Assembly (NCBI GenBank): GCA_963775395.1
Contig: CAVZIX010000017.1
Span: 1 to 64,000, forward strand
Length of the DNA stretch: 64,000 nucleotides
Origin: JAIBJN01 sp963775395
Lineage (GTDB): Bacteria > Actinomycetota > Thermoleophilia > Gaiellales > Gaiellaceae
Direction of reading: 5' to 3'
The position numbers and the translations under genes are program-made. Positions within the stretch are counted from its first letter, which is position 1; each line of letters begins with the position of its first letter. Under the pieces are notes generated by a model. It was not told the origin of the DNA, did no database searches, and worked only from the letters and a program-made list of their open reading frames with translations. Below are positions 1 through 9,164 of this stretch, piece by piece.

Positions 1-218
1 TCGACTACCGACGCGAGCTGACGCAGAAGGACGACCGCGTCGTCGCCAGCATCAGGCTGGACTCGCTGGGAACGTCGAGCGTCCGCACCGTCGAGGAGCT
101 CCACGTGAAGGGCGGCGACCTCGCCGCGGAGGCCAGGGCTGTGCTCGTCGCCTGTGACGAGCAACACCGCCCGCGGCCACTCACGGACGAGGAGCGGGCC
201 GTGCTCGAACGTGCTTGA
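1..218 (+). CDS. Acyl-CoA thioesterase-like protein, C-terminal fragment
   Basis: The gene enters from the left edge; the frame starting at base 3 is open and ends with TGA at 216-218, giving 71 residues. The fragment reads as the last strands of a small hot-dog thioesterase, including VVASIRLDSLG and the usual final strand with AEARAVLVACD before a charged tail. Enzymes of this family hydrolyse acyl-CoA thioesters in the cytoplasm. The stop overlaps the GTG start of the next gene by 8 bases, so the two are probably co-transcribed and translationally coupled, which fits the acyl-CoA genes that follow. The family call rests on a short fragment without the active-site region, so the substrate is unknown. 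Confidence 0.6.
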   Translation, partial: DYRRELTQKDDRVVASIRLDSLGTSSVRTVEELHVKGGDLAAEARAVLVACDEQHRPRPLTDEERAVLERA

Positions 219-2118
219 CGCGCTCCTCAGCCCGCTGCTGGTCGGGCCGGTCCGGCTGCCGAACCGCATCGTCTCGACCGCCCATCAGACGACGCTCGTC
301 CACGAGCACCTCCCGACCGACGACTTCGTCGCCTACCACGGGGCACGGGCGCGCGGCGGTGTCGGGCTGATCGTCCTCGAGGCGACGGCCGTCGACCCCT
401 CCGGGCTCCTGACTCCGCACACCCTGGCGGGCTATCGGGAGGCGTCGACTGCCGGGTTCGCCCGCGTCGCCGAGGCAGTGCGGCCGCACGGGGCGCGGCT
501 CTTCGTCCAGCTCTTCCACGGCGGCCGCGAGCAGATCGCGACGCCGCCCCGCGCGCCCGCGATCTCCGCCTCGGCGGTCCCGAGCCGCCGCTTCCACGTC
601 GAGCCGCGCGCGGCCACGCAGGCGGACATCGAGTCGATCGTCGACGGCTACGCGCGCTCGGCCGCCAACGTCGCCGCCGCCGGCCTCGACGGCATCGAGA
701 TCTCGGCCGCCCACAACTACCTCGCCGCGCAGTTCTTCACGCCCGGCCTGAACCGCCGCGACGACGAGTGGGCAGAGCCGGGGCGCTTCCTCCTCGCCGT
801 GCTCGAGGCCGTTCGGAGGGCGGCCCGAGGCCTCGCGCTCGGCGTACGGCTGAGCGCGGACTCGGAGGCCGCCCGGAACGTCGTCCGCGAGCTGGCGAAC
901 CGCGTCGACTACGTCAGCGTCGCGCTCGGCGAGTCTTCCACGTACCTGGGCGCCATGGGCATCGTGCCCCCGCCGCCCTTCCCCGAGAACGCGATCGGCG
1001 ACTACGCCGGGTTCCGGGTGGGGCCGCCGCTCGTGGGCACGTCGCGGATCGTCGACCCTGTCGCGGCAGACCGGCTCGTCGCCGGCGGCGCGTTCGAGGC
1101 GGTGGGGATGACGCGCGCGCTCATCACCGACCCCGACCTCCCGCGCAAGGCCGCGGACGGCGCGCTCGACGAGGTCCTGCGGTGCATCGGCTGCAACGCC
1201 TGCATCGCCCACTACCACGCGGGCACGCCGATCGCCTGCACCCAGAACCCGCGCACCGGCCGGGAGCGCACGCTGCCCCGGCCCGAGCGCGCGGCGGAAC
1301 GGCGGCGGGTCGTCGTGGTCGGGGCGGGCCCGGGCGGTCTCGCGGCGGCCGCCGAGGCGGCAGCCGCCGGGCGCGTGGTCGTCGTCCTGGAGCGCGCCGA
1401 CCGGATCGGCGGACAGCTCGCGCTCGCCGGCGCCGCGCCGATGCACGAGGAGCCTTCGCTCGCCCTCGCCCGCAACTACGAGCGCCTGCTGGCCGCCGGC
1501 GAGGTCGAGTTGCGCCTCGGTACAGAGGCCGACGCGGACGCCGTCACCTCACTCGAGCCTGACCTGGTCGTCGTCGCCACCGGCGCCCGTCCGTACGTCC
1601 CCGACTTCCCGCTGGAGGGAGTCGCCGCGCTCCAGTCTTGGGACGTCCTCGCGGGACCGCTTCCGACGGGCCGCCGGGCGGTCGTAGCCGACTGGGGCGG
1701 CGATGCCTCCGGCCTCGCGAGCGCGGAGCTGCTCGCGAGCGCAGGCAACGACGTCGTCCTCGCAGTTGGCTCGGCCACGCTCGGCGAGACGCTCCACCAG
1801 TACCAGCGCAACCTCTACGCCCAGCGCCTCTACCGCGCACGCGTCGAGATCCTGCACCACCTCGACCTCGTCGCCGCCGAGCCCGGGGCCGTCCGCTTCG
1901 CGAACATCTTCGCCCCCGATCTCGAAACGACGATCCCTGCGGATCTGCTCGTCCTGGCCCTCGGCCGCGTGCCCGAGCGCACGCTTGCCGAGGAGCTGGC
2001 CTCCGGCGGCCTGCCGGTGAAGGAGGTTGGCGACTGCCTCAGCCCGCGGAGCGCGGAGGAGGCGATCCTCGAAGGTACCCTCGCTGTCGGGGATCTCGAG
2101 GCCACTAAGATCCGCTGA
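211..2118 (+). CDS. NADH:flavin oxidoreductase, trimethylamine dehydrogenase / dienoyl-CoA reductase type
   Basis: About 635 residues. The first 320 form an old-yellow-enzyme-type FMN barrel (LPNRIVSTAHQTT near the start, AAHNYLAAQFFTPGLNRR). Cys residues near 325, 328, 331 and 343 form a C-x2-C-x2-C-x11-C cluster for 4Fe-4S. The C-terminal half carries a dinucleotide fold with VVVVGAGPGGLAAA and ADRIGGQ. The same architecture is used by E. coli FadH and by trimethylamine, dimethylamine and N-methylproline demethylating enzymes; the two-residue gap between the second and third Cys looks more like the amine dehydrogenases, whereas FadH has three. I chose GTG at 211 because the earlier in-frame GTG at 154 would overlap the upstream gene by 65 bases. 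The context of acyl-CoA enzymes favours dienoyl-CoA reduction, so the substrate is open. Confidence 0.85.
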   Translation: MLDALLSPLLVGPVRLPNRIVSTAHQTTLVHEHLPTDDFVAYHGARARGGVGLIVLEATAVDPSGLLTPHTLAGYREASTAGFARVAEAVRPHGARLFVQLFHGGREQIATPPRAPAISASAVPSRRFHVEPRAATQADIESIVDGYARSAANVAAAGLDGIEISAAHNYLAAQFFTPGLNRRDDEWAEPGRFLLAVLEAVRRAARGLALGVRLSADSEAARNVVRELANRVDYVSVALGESSTYLGAMGIVPPPPFPENAIGDYAGFRVGPPLVGTSRIVDPVAADRLVAGGAFEAVGMTRALITDPDLPRKAADGALDEVLRCIGCNACIAHYHAGTPIACTQNPRTGRERTLPRPERAAERRRVVVVGAGPGGLAAAAEAAAAGRVVVVLERADRIGGQLALAGAAPMHEEPSLALARNYERLLAAGEVELRLGTEADADAVTSLEPDLVVVATGARPYVPDFPLEGVAALQSWDVLAGPLPTGRRAVVADWGGDASGLASAELLASAGNDVVLAVGSATLGETLHQYQRNLYAQRLYRARVEILHHLDLVAAEPGAVRFANIFAPDLETTIPADLLVLALGRVPERTLAEELASGGLPVKEVGDCLSPRSAEEAILEGTLAVGDLEATKIR

Positions 2119-3284
2119 TGATTCCGACGGTTCCCGAGCTGCCCGCGGACGTCCGCGAGCTGAAAGAGCGCGTCTCCGCCTTCCTGGAGCGCGAGGTCTA
2201 CCCGCTCGAGCAGCGCGTGGCCGAGGCCGGGCACATCGAGCCCGAGTGGGCCTCCGAGCTCCGTCGCAAGTCCTGGGACGAGGGCTTCGGGATGCTGAAC
2301 ATGCCCGAGGAGGCAGGCGGCCGCGGGCTCCCGATGCTCGGCCAGGTGGCGCTCGAGGAGGAGTCCGGCAAGGCCACGAACGGCCTCGGCTTCGCCGTCG
2401 TCGACCGCGGCCCGGCCGAGCTCTGGGACATCGCCACGCCCGAGCAGCGCGAGCGCTTCGTCCAGCCCGTGCTCCAGGGCAAGTACCGCGAGGCCTGGGC
2501 CGTGACCGAGCCCGGCGCCGGCTCCGACGTCAGCGCCTTCGAGGCGACGGCGGTGCGGGACGGCGACGACTGGGTCCTGAACGGCGAGAAGTGGTTCGTG
2601 ACGAGCGAGGGCAACGCCGGCTTCTACCTCGTGCTCGCGGTCGCCGACGGCGAGCAGATGCTCTTCTTCGTCGAGCCCGGGACGCCCGGGCTCGAGATCG
2701 CGCGCACGCCCGGTTTCCTGCACGACCCCTACCTCGACCACCATCCCGAGATCGTCCTGCGCGACTGCCGCGTGCCCGACGCGAATCGTGTCCCCGAGGG
2801 CGGCGGCGAAGGCGCGCGTGAGTGGTTCCTCGTCGAGCGGCTCTTCATCGCGGCGCGCTGCTGTGGCGCCGCCCAGCGCTCGCTCGAGCTTGCGCGCGAG
2901 TACGCCCTCGACCGCGAGGCCTTCGGCGCCAAGATCGCCGAGCACCAGGGCGTCTCCTTCCAGCTCGCCGACTCCCTGACCGAGCTCCTCGCCGCGCGCC
3001 TGCTCACCTACCACGCCGCGAGCGCGTTCGACTCGGAGCCCGACCGCAAGGTCGTCCACGGCAAGGTGGCGATGGCGAAGCTCTACGCCTCCGAGGCCGC
3101 CGGCCGCATCGTCGACCGGGCGCTCCAGGTCCTCGGCGGCCGCGGCTACATGACGGAGAACCCGGTCGCGCGCTTCTACCGCGAGGTCCGGGTCGACCGC
3201 ATCTGGGAGGGCACGAGCGAGATCCAGCGCCTCATCGTCTCGCGAGGCCTGCTCAAGCGCGGCGTCGAGACGTACCTGCGCTAG
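2118..3284 (+). CDS. Acyl-CoA dehydrogenase
   Basis: 388 residues, normal length for the family. It oxidises an acyl-CoA to the 2-enoyl-CoA with FAD and passes electrons to ETF. The first family signature is AWAVTEPGAGSDVSAF (about residues 132-147), followed by NGEKWFVTS. The C-terminal signature RIWEGTSEIQRLIVSRGLL contains the Glu expected to act as catalytic base. ATG at 2118 overlaps the upstream TGA by one base, which supports one operon with the flavin oxidoreductase. The chain-length preference cannot be read from the sequence. Confidence 0.92.
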   Translation: MIPTVPELPADVRELKERVSAFLEREVYPLEQRVAEAGHIEPEWASELRRKSWDEGFGMLNMPEEAGGRGLPMLGQVALEEESGKATNGLGFAVVDRGPAELWDIATPEQRERFVQPVLQGKYREAWAVTEPGAGSDVSAFEATAVRDGDDWVLNGEKWFVTSEGNAGFYLVLAVADGEQMLFFVEPGTPGLEIARTPGFLHDPYLDHHPEIVLRDCRVPDANRVPEGGGEGAREWFLVERLFIAARCCGAAQRSLELAREYALDREAFGAKIAEHQGVSFQLADSLTELLAARLLTYHAASAFDSEPDRKVVHGKVAMAKLYASEAAGRIVDRALQVLGGRGYMTENPVARFYREVRVDRIWEGTSEIQRLIVSRGLLKRGVETYLR

Positions 3285-3287
3285 TCC

Positions 3288-4091
3288 CTAGTCACGCGGC
3301 TTGAGAGCGGGCATGTAGCTCTCCTGCTCGAGCCAGTGGCCGCCGTCGATCGTCAGCGTCTCGCCGGTGATGTAGCCGGCGTGGTCGGAGCAGAGCGCGG
3401 CCGCCCACACGGCGACCTCGTGCGGAGTCGCCAGGCGTCCGAGCGGGACCGTTGCCGCGACGCGCGCGCGGTCCTCCTCGGTGGGCCAGAGGGCCTGGCC
3501 CGCGCCCTCGGTATCCGTCGGGCCCGGGCAGATGCAGTTCGCCCGGATCCCGTGCGGCGCCCACTCGACCGCCAGCGTCCTGGTCATCGCCACGAGGCCG
3601 GCCTTCGCCGCGGCGGAGTGGACCGTCCCCGGCCCGCCCGTCCAGGCGTAGCTCGCGATCACGCTGAGGATGGCGCCGCCGCCGCCCTGCTCGATCATCT
3701 GTTTCCCGGCCGCGCGCGAGCAGAGGAAGCCGCCGTCGAGCACGATGGAGACCACCGCCCGCCAACCGTTCGGCGAGAGCTCCTCCGCCTTGACGACGAA
3801 GTTTCCGGCCGCGTTGTTGACGAGCACGTCGACGCGCCCGAGCTCGTCGACGGTCGCAGCGACGAGGGCATCGACCGCCTCCGGGTCGCGCACGTCCGTC
3901 GGAACGGCGAGGCCGCGCCCGCCCGAACCGGTCACCAGCGCAAGGGTCTCGTCCAGCGGCTCAGGCCTTCGCCCCGCAACGGCGACAGCGGCGCCGAGTC
4001 GCCCGAGCTCGAGGGCGATCGCCCTGCCGAGGCCGGAACCTCCGCCCGTGACGATGGCGACCTTGCCGTCGAATGTGCCCTCGGCGAGCAT
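3288..4091 (-). CDS. SDR family oxidoreductase, 2,4-dienoyl-CoA reductase (DECR) type
   Basis: 267 residues with an N-terminal Rossmann motif (VTGGGSGLGRAIA) and NNAAGNF. This last motif, and a segment VHSAAAKAGLVAM where ordinary SDR enzymes have a YxxxK Tyr, match mammalian and yeast 2,4-dienoyl-CoA reductases rather than FabG-type ketoreductases. CPGPTDTEGA continues that resemblance. The expected reaction is NADPH-dependent reduction of 2,4-dienoyl-CoA during unsaturated fatty-acid oxidation. Its ATG overlaps the stop of the upstream acyl-CoA synthetase in an ATGA arrangement, so it is the last gene of a minus-strand operon that converges on the dehydrogenase ending at 3284. Confidence 0.85.
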   Translation of the reverse strand: MLAEGTFDGKVAIVTGGGSGLGRAIALELGRLGAAVAVAGRRPEPLDETLALVTGSGGRGLAVPTDVRDPEAVDALVAATVDELGRVDVLVNNAAGNFVVKAEELSPNGWRAVVSIVLDGGFLCSRAAGKQMIEQGGGGAILSVIASYAWTGGPGTVHSAAAKAGLVAMTRTLAVEWAPHGIRANCICPGPTDTEGAGQALWPTEEDRARVAATVPLGRLATPHEVAVWAAALCSDHAGYITGETLTIDGGHWLEQESYMPALKPRD

Positions 4092-6137
4092 CAGCCGAGG
4101 ACGATACGCGCGTCGAGCCCGAGCGCGCCGTCGGGCGTCGCGAGGAGCGGGTTGATCTCGATCTCGGCGACCTCGGGATGCTCCGCGGCAACGCGCGAGA
4201 GCGCGGCAGCGGCGGCGGCGGCAGCGGCGACGCTCACCGCCGGCCGACCGCGGGCGCCGTCCAGAAGCGGGGACACCCGGAGCGAACGCAGGAGCGCCTC
4301 GGCGGCGGCCTCGGTCACCGGCGCGAGCGCGACGGCGACGTCCTTGACGATCTCCGCGTAGAGACCGCCGGCGCCGACGAGCAGGATGGGCCCGAAGCGC
4401 GGGTCGCGCTTGGCGCCGACGATCAGCTCGAGCCCGGTGGAGAGCGGCGCCATCGCCTCGACCGAGTACGACGGCGGGTCGAGCGCAGACTGCATCCGCT
4501 CGAGCGCCTCGTTCAGCTGCGCCGGGTCCCGAAGACCGACGGCGACCCCGCCGGAGTCGGACTTGTGCAGCTCCCCGAGCGCCTTCAGCACGACCGGGTA
4601 GCCGATCTCGGCGGCGACGGCCACGGCCTCCTCGACGCCCGGCGACACGCCGGGCTGCGGCGAAGGCGATGCCCGCCGCGGCGAGCACGTCGCGCGAGGC
4701 GTAGTAGTCCTGCTCGCCCTCGAGCGGCGCGGCCGGCTGCGGCAGCTCCGGGACATGGCGAAGCGCCTCGGGGGTTCCGCGCGCGAGCCGGCCGACGACC
4801 TCACCGCTGCCTCGACCTCGCGGAAGACCGGGACGCCGCGCTCGCGCAGCATCTCGGCCGGCGGCGAGCGCCAGTACATCGTGTGGGCGAGAAGCGGCAC
4901 ACCGGTCTCGGCAGCCGCCTGCGCCATGCCCTCGGCCGACTCCACCTCGCGGCGCCGCGAACTCCTCGGAGTAGTGCGCGTAGCCGCCGAAGTAGCCGGT
5001 CAGGAGGACGGTGTCGACCTCCCCGGACTCGAGCAGCGCCCGCGCAACCTTGGCGAAGCTCGGAGATGTCCTGCTCGCCGCCGCCTGCGAAGTCGATCGG
5101 GTTCGTCGAGCGTCGCGGTCGGCGGCAGCGCCTCGGCGAGCCGCGCGCGGGTCGCCTCCGAGAGCGGCGGCAGCTCGAGCCCCGCGACGTCGACCAGGTC
5201 CGAGGCGACGACGGTGTGCCCGCCGCCGTCCGCGGCGAGCGCGATCCGCCTTCCGTGCGGGCGCCGCACCATGAGCAGGGCCTGCGCCAGGTCGACGAGC
5301 TCCTTCGGCGAGGGACGAGCTCGAGCCGGCGGCGAGACAGCCGCGGCCCGGATGGCCGAGGAGGTCGCTGGCGAGAGCGCCCGTGTGCGAGCGCGCCGCC
5401 CGCGCGCTCGCCTCGGTCGCGCCCCCGGCGAGGAGCACGACCGGCTTCCCCGCCGCCGCGCACGCGCGCGCGAATGCCCGCCCGTCGCGGAAGTCCTCCA
5501 GGTAGACGGCGATCAGCTTCGTCGGCTCGTGCTGCGGCGAACGACTCGACAGCTCCCGGCGTCGACGTCGGCCTGGTTTCCGAGCGAGACGAAGCGCGAG
5601 AAGCCGAGCCCGAACTCGGCGCCGACCAGTAGCCCGATCTCGAGCGCGAGGTTGCCGCTCTGCGAGATGAGGCCGATCGAGCCGGGGACGAGGTCCTCGG
5701 AGCAGAGCTCGAGCTGGGCCCCGGCGTCGTAGACGCCGAGGCAGTTCGGCCCGACGAGGACCGCGCCGGCGGCCCGGACGCGCTCGACGATCGCCTCTCG
5801 CGCGCGCGCTCCCTCCTCGCCCATCTCGCCGAGGCCGGCGCTGATGACGACGAGCGCCTTCGCGCCGGCCTCGAGCGAGTCGTCGACGGCTTCCTCGACG
5901 CCCGCGGCCGGCACCGAGATGACGACGAGCTCGGCGGCTCCGGGAAGCTCCGCGAGGGACGCGTACGCCTCGCGTCCGAGGATCTGCCCGCCGTGGCGGT
6001 TGACGAGGAAGACGGAGCGCCGCCCGTCGCCCGCAGCGCGCCGCGGCCAGCAGAAGCCCCACTTGCCGGGGACGCTCGGAGGCACCGACGACGGCGACCG
6101 AGCGAGGGTCGAAGAGGGCCGACAGATCTCGCTTCAC
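4091..6137 (-). pseudogene. ADP-forming acyl-CoA synthetase, broken by multiple frame breaks
   Basis: Pieces of one roughly 680-residue acetyl/acyl-CoA synthetase (ADP-forming, acetate-CoA ligase type) lie in order across three frames. The start MKRDLSALFDPRSVAVVGAS is the CoA-binding Rossmann domain; then VGPNCLGVYDAG and SQSGNLALEI mark the ligase domain with its usual phospho-His neighbourhood; the C-terminal third (YPVVLKALGELHKSDSGGV, ending ATPDGALGLDARIVLG) is the ATP-grasp domain. Frame changes are needed near 6075, 5550, 5525, 5330, 5120, 5060, 4960 and 4690. GTG at 6137 is the likely start. It either is a decayed gene or lies in an error-rich stretch of assembly; the intact downstream reading frame and the many breaks in neighbouring genes favour error. 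Confidence 0.75.
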
Positions 6138-6138
6138 T

Positions 6139-7299
6139 TCAGAGAGGTTCCGCGAGATGATCAGCCGCTGGATGTCGGAGGTGCCTTCCTCGATCTCCTC
6201 GAGCTTGGCGTCGCGCATCCACTTCTCCACCGGGTACTCCCGGGAGTAGCCCCAGCCGCCCAGCGTCTGGACGGCGGCCCACGTGCACCACATGGCCGTC
6301 TCGGAGGCGAAGAGCTTCGCCATCGCGGCCTCCATGGGGACGCTCTCGCCGGCGTCGACCCTGCGCGCCGCCCTGTGCACGAGCAGGCGCGCGGCATCGA
6401 CCCTTGTGGCCATGTCCGCGAGGCGGAAGGCGACCGCCTGGTGCTCCGCGATCGGCTTGCCGAACTGCTCGCGCGACTTCGCGTACTCGACGGCGTACTC
6501 GAGCGCGGCCCGCGCGATCCCCGTTGCGGAGGCGCCCAGGGTGATCCGCGAGCGGTCGAAGGTGCGCATGAGCCCGTAGAAGCCCTGGCCCTCGTCGCCG
6601 AGCCGCCTGTCCTCGGGCAACTCGGCGTCCTCGAGGAACATCTCCGTGTTCACGATCGCGCGCTGCCCCATCTTCCGCATCGGCTCGCCGAACGTGATCC
6701 CCGGGTCGCCCTTCTCGACGACGAAGGCCGTGATCCCGCGCGAGCGCGCGCCGGGCTCGACGGTGGCGAAGACGACGTAGTACTCGGCGAGGCCGCCGTT
6801 CGAGATCCAGGTCTTCTGGCCGCGGAGGCGGTACGTGTCGCCGTCCTTGGCGGCCGTGGTCGTGATGGAGGCGGCATCGGAGCCCGGAACCCGGCTCGGT
6901 CGTGGCGAGCGCGGTCAGCGGCGGGCGCTCGCCGGCGATCGGCTCGAGCCAGCGGCGCTGCTGTTCCTCGCTCCCGAGCTCCACGATCGGCTCGGCGAAG
7001 AAGCCGCCGGAGGTGATGAGGTTCCCGATCCCGGCGCAGCCCCGGCAGAGCTCTTCCTGGACGACGCAGCCGGTCAGGCAGTCGGTCATCCCGCCGCCGC
7101 CGACCTCTTCGGGGAGCATGAACGAGGTCAGGCCGAGCGCGGCGGCCTTGTACCAGACCTCGAGCGGCGTCTCGACGTCCGCCTCGTCGACGGCGGCCGC
7201 GATCGGCCGGATCTCGCGATCGGCGAACTCCCGGCAGACGTCCCGGATCTCGCGCTGCTCGGGCGTCAGCCCGAAGGCCTCGGAGGCGACGTTGCTCAC
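6139..7299 (-). CDS. Acyl-CoA dehydrogenase (frame break near 6885)
   Basis: A second acyl-CoA dehydrogenase. The N-terminal part (FGLTPEQREIRDVCREFADR) is read from GTG 7299 to about 6890, including TALATTEPGSG. The rest continues one frame over, with KDGDTYRLRGQKTWISNGG, the FAD-binding SREQFGKPIAEHQAVAFRLA and the catalytic-Glu signature EEIEEGTSDIQRLIISRNL. Removing one G in the run at 6883-6886 restores the family motif PGSGSDAAS. Near 6140 the frame runs on into the acyl-CoA synthetase without a stop; the TGA at 6139-6141 lies in another frame, so a second small indel probably hides the true stop. It is upstream of the synthetase and reductase in the same operon. Confidence 0.82.
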   Translation of the reverse strand: MSNVASEAFGLTPEQREIRDVCREFADREIRPIAAAVDEADVETPLEVWYKAAALGLTSFMLPEEVGGGGMTDCLTGCVVQEELCRGCAGIGNLITSGGFFAEPIVELGSEEQQRRWLEPIAGERPPLTALATTEPGSGLRCRLHHDHGRQGRRHVPPPRPEDLDLERRPRRVLRRLRHRRARRALARDHGLRRREGRPGDHVRRADAEDGAARDREHGDVPRGRRVARGQAARRRGPGLLRAHAHLRPLADHPGRLRNGDRAGRARVRRRVREVARAVRQADRGAPGGRLPPRGHGHKGRCRAPARAQGGAQGRRRRERPHGGRDGEALRLRDGHVVHVGRRPDAGRLGLLPGVPGGEVDARRQARGDRGRHLRHPAADHLAEPL

Positions 7300-7369
7300 G
7301 CTGCGAATCCTCGCAGATGCGCCAGGGAAGAGGCCCCGCTCAGCCGCATGAGGAGATAGCCTCGTCCGG

Positions 7370-8473
7370 ATGCCGGACTCTGCGGAGGTCGTGATCGTCG
7401 GTGGGGGCGCCATGGGCACGAGCGTCGCGTACCACCTCGCCAAGCAGGGAGTCACCGACGTCGTCCTGCTCGAGAAGGAGACGCTCGGCAAGCGGGTCGA
7501 CCAGCAAGTCCGCGGGCGGCATCCGGGCGCAGTTCGCTGACGAGCTGAACGTGAAGATCGCGCTGCGTTCGATGGCCGAGCTCCAGGCGCTCGAGCGCGT
7601 CAGCGGGATCGGCTACAAGCGCGACGGCTACCTCTTCCTGCTCGACGACGCGAGTCGACGTCGAGCTCTTCCAGAGCGCGCTCACGCTTCAGCAGACGCT
7701 CGGCGTCCCGTCGCAGCTGTCTCGCCGGAGCGACGCTGCCGAGATGGTCCCGGGCCTGGAGACCTCGGACATCGTCGCGGCCAGCCTACTGCCCGCTCGA
7801 CGGGCACGCGACCCCGGAGGACGTGGTACAGGCCTACGCCGGCGCGGCGGCCACCCAGGGGGTCCAGATCCTGCAGGCGACCTCGCTCGAGCGGATCGCC
7901 GTGCTCGGCGACAAGATCGTCAGCGTCGAGACCTCGGCCGGGCGGATCCGCACTGACACGGTCATCTGCACCGCAGGCGTTTGGTCGCGCGACGTCGGCA
8001 ACCTCGCCGGCCTCGACATCCCGGTGCGCGGCGAGGCCCGGTGGATGCACTTCACGCCGGAGGACGGCGACCTCCCCGAGCGCTTCCCTTTCACGATCGA
8101 CTTTTCGACCGGCTTCTACTTCCACCGCGAGGGCCACGGCCTCGTCTTCGGCGGACGCGAGCCGACCATCGAGGGCGTGGCGAGTCACGGGACGCGGCGG
8201 CTGCCCGTGCTCGCCGAGCTGCCGATCCAGTCGTCCTGGTGGGGCTACTACGAGATGAGCCCCGACCACAACGCGATCGTCGGCGAGTCGACCCAACCGC
8301 GGCGCTTTCTGTACGCGACCGGCTTCTCCGGACACGGCTTCCAGCAGGCCCCCGCGGTCGGCGAGCACCTGGCCGAGCTCGTCGTGGGCGCCCAGCCGAC
8401 ACTCGACCTCTCGCCGCTCTCGCTCGATCGCTTCGCCAGCGGGATAGGCCGCGAAGAGCGCTTCGTGGTCTAG
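7370..8473 (+). CDS. FAD-dependent oxidoreductase, sarcosine/amino-acid oxidase family (three frame breaks)
   Basis: Starts at ATG 7370 with MPDSAEVVIVGGGAMGTSVA, the dinucleotide motif of the DAO family that oxidises secondary or D-amines such as sarcosine and glycine. Later segments STSKSAGGIRAQFADELNV, GHATPEDVVQAYAGAA and the C-terminal ATGFSGHGFQQAPAVGEHLA are characteristic of the family. The three segments are in different frames; one extra base near 7488 (ggcaagcggg), one near 7654 and one near 7793 explain every shift. When repaired the protein is about 366 residues, close to normal. It diverges from the acyl-CoA dehydrogenase and precedes a phosphatase by 2 bases. Confidence 0.8.
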
Positions 8474-8475
8474 CG

Positions 8476-9071
8476 GTGCGCCTCTTCGTCCTCGCGCAGG
8501 CACGGGGAGTCCGTGCTCAACGTGGAACGCCGCGTCAACGGCGACCCGACGCGGGAGGTGCCTCTGACCGAACGGGGCCAGGAGGAGGCGCGGCGCCTCG
8601 GCGAGCAGGTCGCGAACGTCCCGCTCGACGCGTGCGTCCACACGCGCTTCCCGCGCACGCGCGAGACAGCGAGATCGCGCTCGGCGAGCGCGTCGATGTC
8701 CCGCTGGTCGTGGAGCCGCTCTTCGACGACATCGACATCGGCGATCTGGACGGCGAGCCGCTCGAGACGTATCGCGCCTGGAAGCACGGGCACGACCGCA
8801 GCGTGGCGTTTCCCGGCGGCGAGAGCCTCGACGACGCCGCGCGCCGTTACGCGGCGGGGTTTCGCGCACTGATCGAGTCGACGCACGGCAGCGTGCTCGT
8901 CGTGTCCCACGAGATCCCCATCCGCTACGCCCTCAACGGCGCCGCCGGGTCGGACTCGCTGGACGGCCCCGCACACGAGATCTCGAACGCGGTCCCGTAC
9001 CTCTTCGACGAGGGACGCTCGACCGCGCAGTGGAGGGGATCGCGCGCATCGTCGGTAGGATCGCCTCGTAG
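8476..9071 (+). CDS. Histidine phosphatase / phosphoglycerate mutase-like protein (frame breaks)
   Basis: From GTG 8476 the start reads MRLFVLA, then after one extra C near 8499 the frame gives RHGESVLNVERRVNG, the RHG motif carrying the phospho-histidine. PLTERGQEEARRLGEQV and FPRTRETA follow; a lost G near 8678 restores EIALGERVDVP, and the second catalytic His is in VVSHEIPIRYAL. In the raw sequence this frame stops at 9093 inside the riboswitch; one lost G in the run near 9013 gives instead an end at TAG 9069-9071 with LDRAVEGIARIVGRIAS, which looks natural. About 198 residues. The substrate (a phosphosugar or phospho-acid) is unknown. Confidence 0.75.
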
Positions 9072-9072
9072 A

Positions 9073-9160
9073 GACCGGGGAGCCGCTTCCTAGCGGCTGA
9101 GAGGAGGCTCGCGAGCCTCGACCCGCCGAACCTGATCTGGGTAATGCCAGCGAAGGGAGG
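9073..9160 (+). promoter_or_regulatory. TPP riboswitch (THI element)
   Basis: The thiamin pyrophosphate aptamer core is clear by eye: GGGGAGC near 9077, CTGAGA at 9097-9102, a variable hairpin (gaggctcgcgagcctc) at 9104-9119, then AACCTGATCTGGGTAATGCC from 9129 and AGCGAAGGGA ending at 9158. The 3' arm AAGGGAGG at 9153-9160 is also the Shine-Dalgarno sequence for ATG 9165, so ligand binding would hide the ribosome site and switch translation off. This predicts that the downstream transporter and kinase serve thiamin or its precursors. Confidence 0.95.
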
Positions 9161-9164
9161 CACG

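Noticed and set aside
4091..6137. Programmed frameshifting as the reason for the split synthetase.
   Set aside because: There are about eight shifts, without a shared slippery sequence, and neighbouring unrelated genes show the same defect. Random error or decay is simpler.
3288..6680. A single 1130-residue minus-strand reading frame covering a reductase, synthetase and dehydrogenase parts.
   Set aside because: The middle is low-complexity Arg/Ala text in the wrong frame; conserved domains of the synthetase lie in other frames. It is a frame artefact across three genes.
9144..9164. ATG 9144 as start of the CytX-like gene.
   Set aside because: It lies in the conserved GGTAATGCC of the TPP aptamer; ATG 9165 has a proper GGGAGG site.
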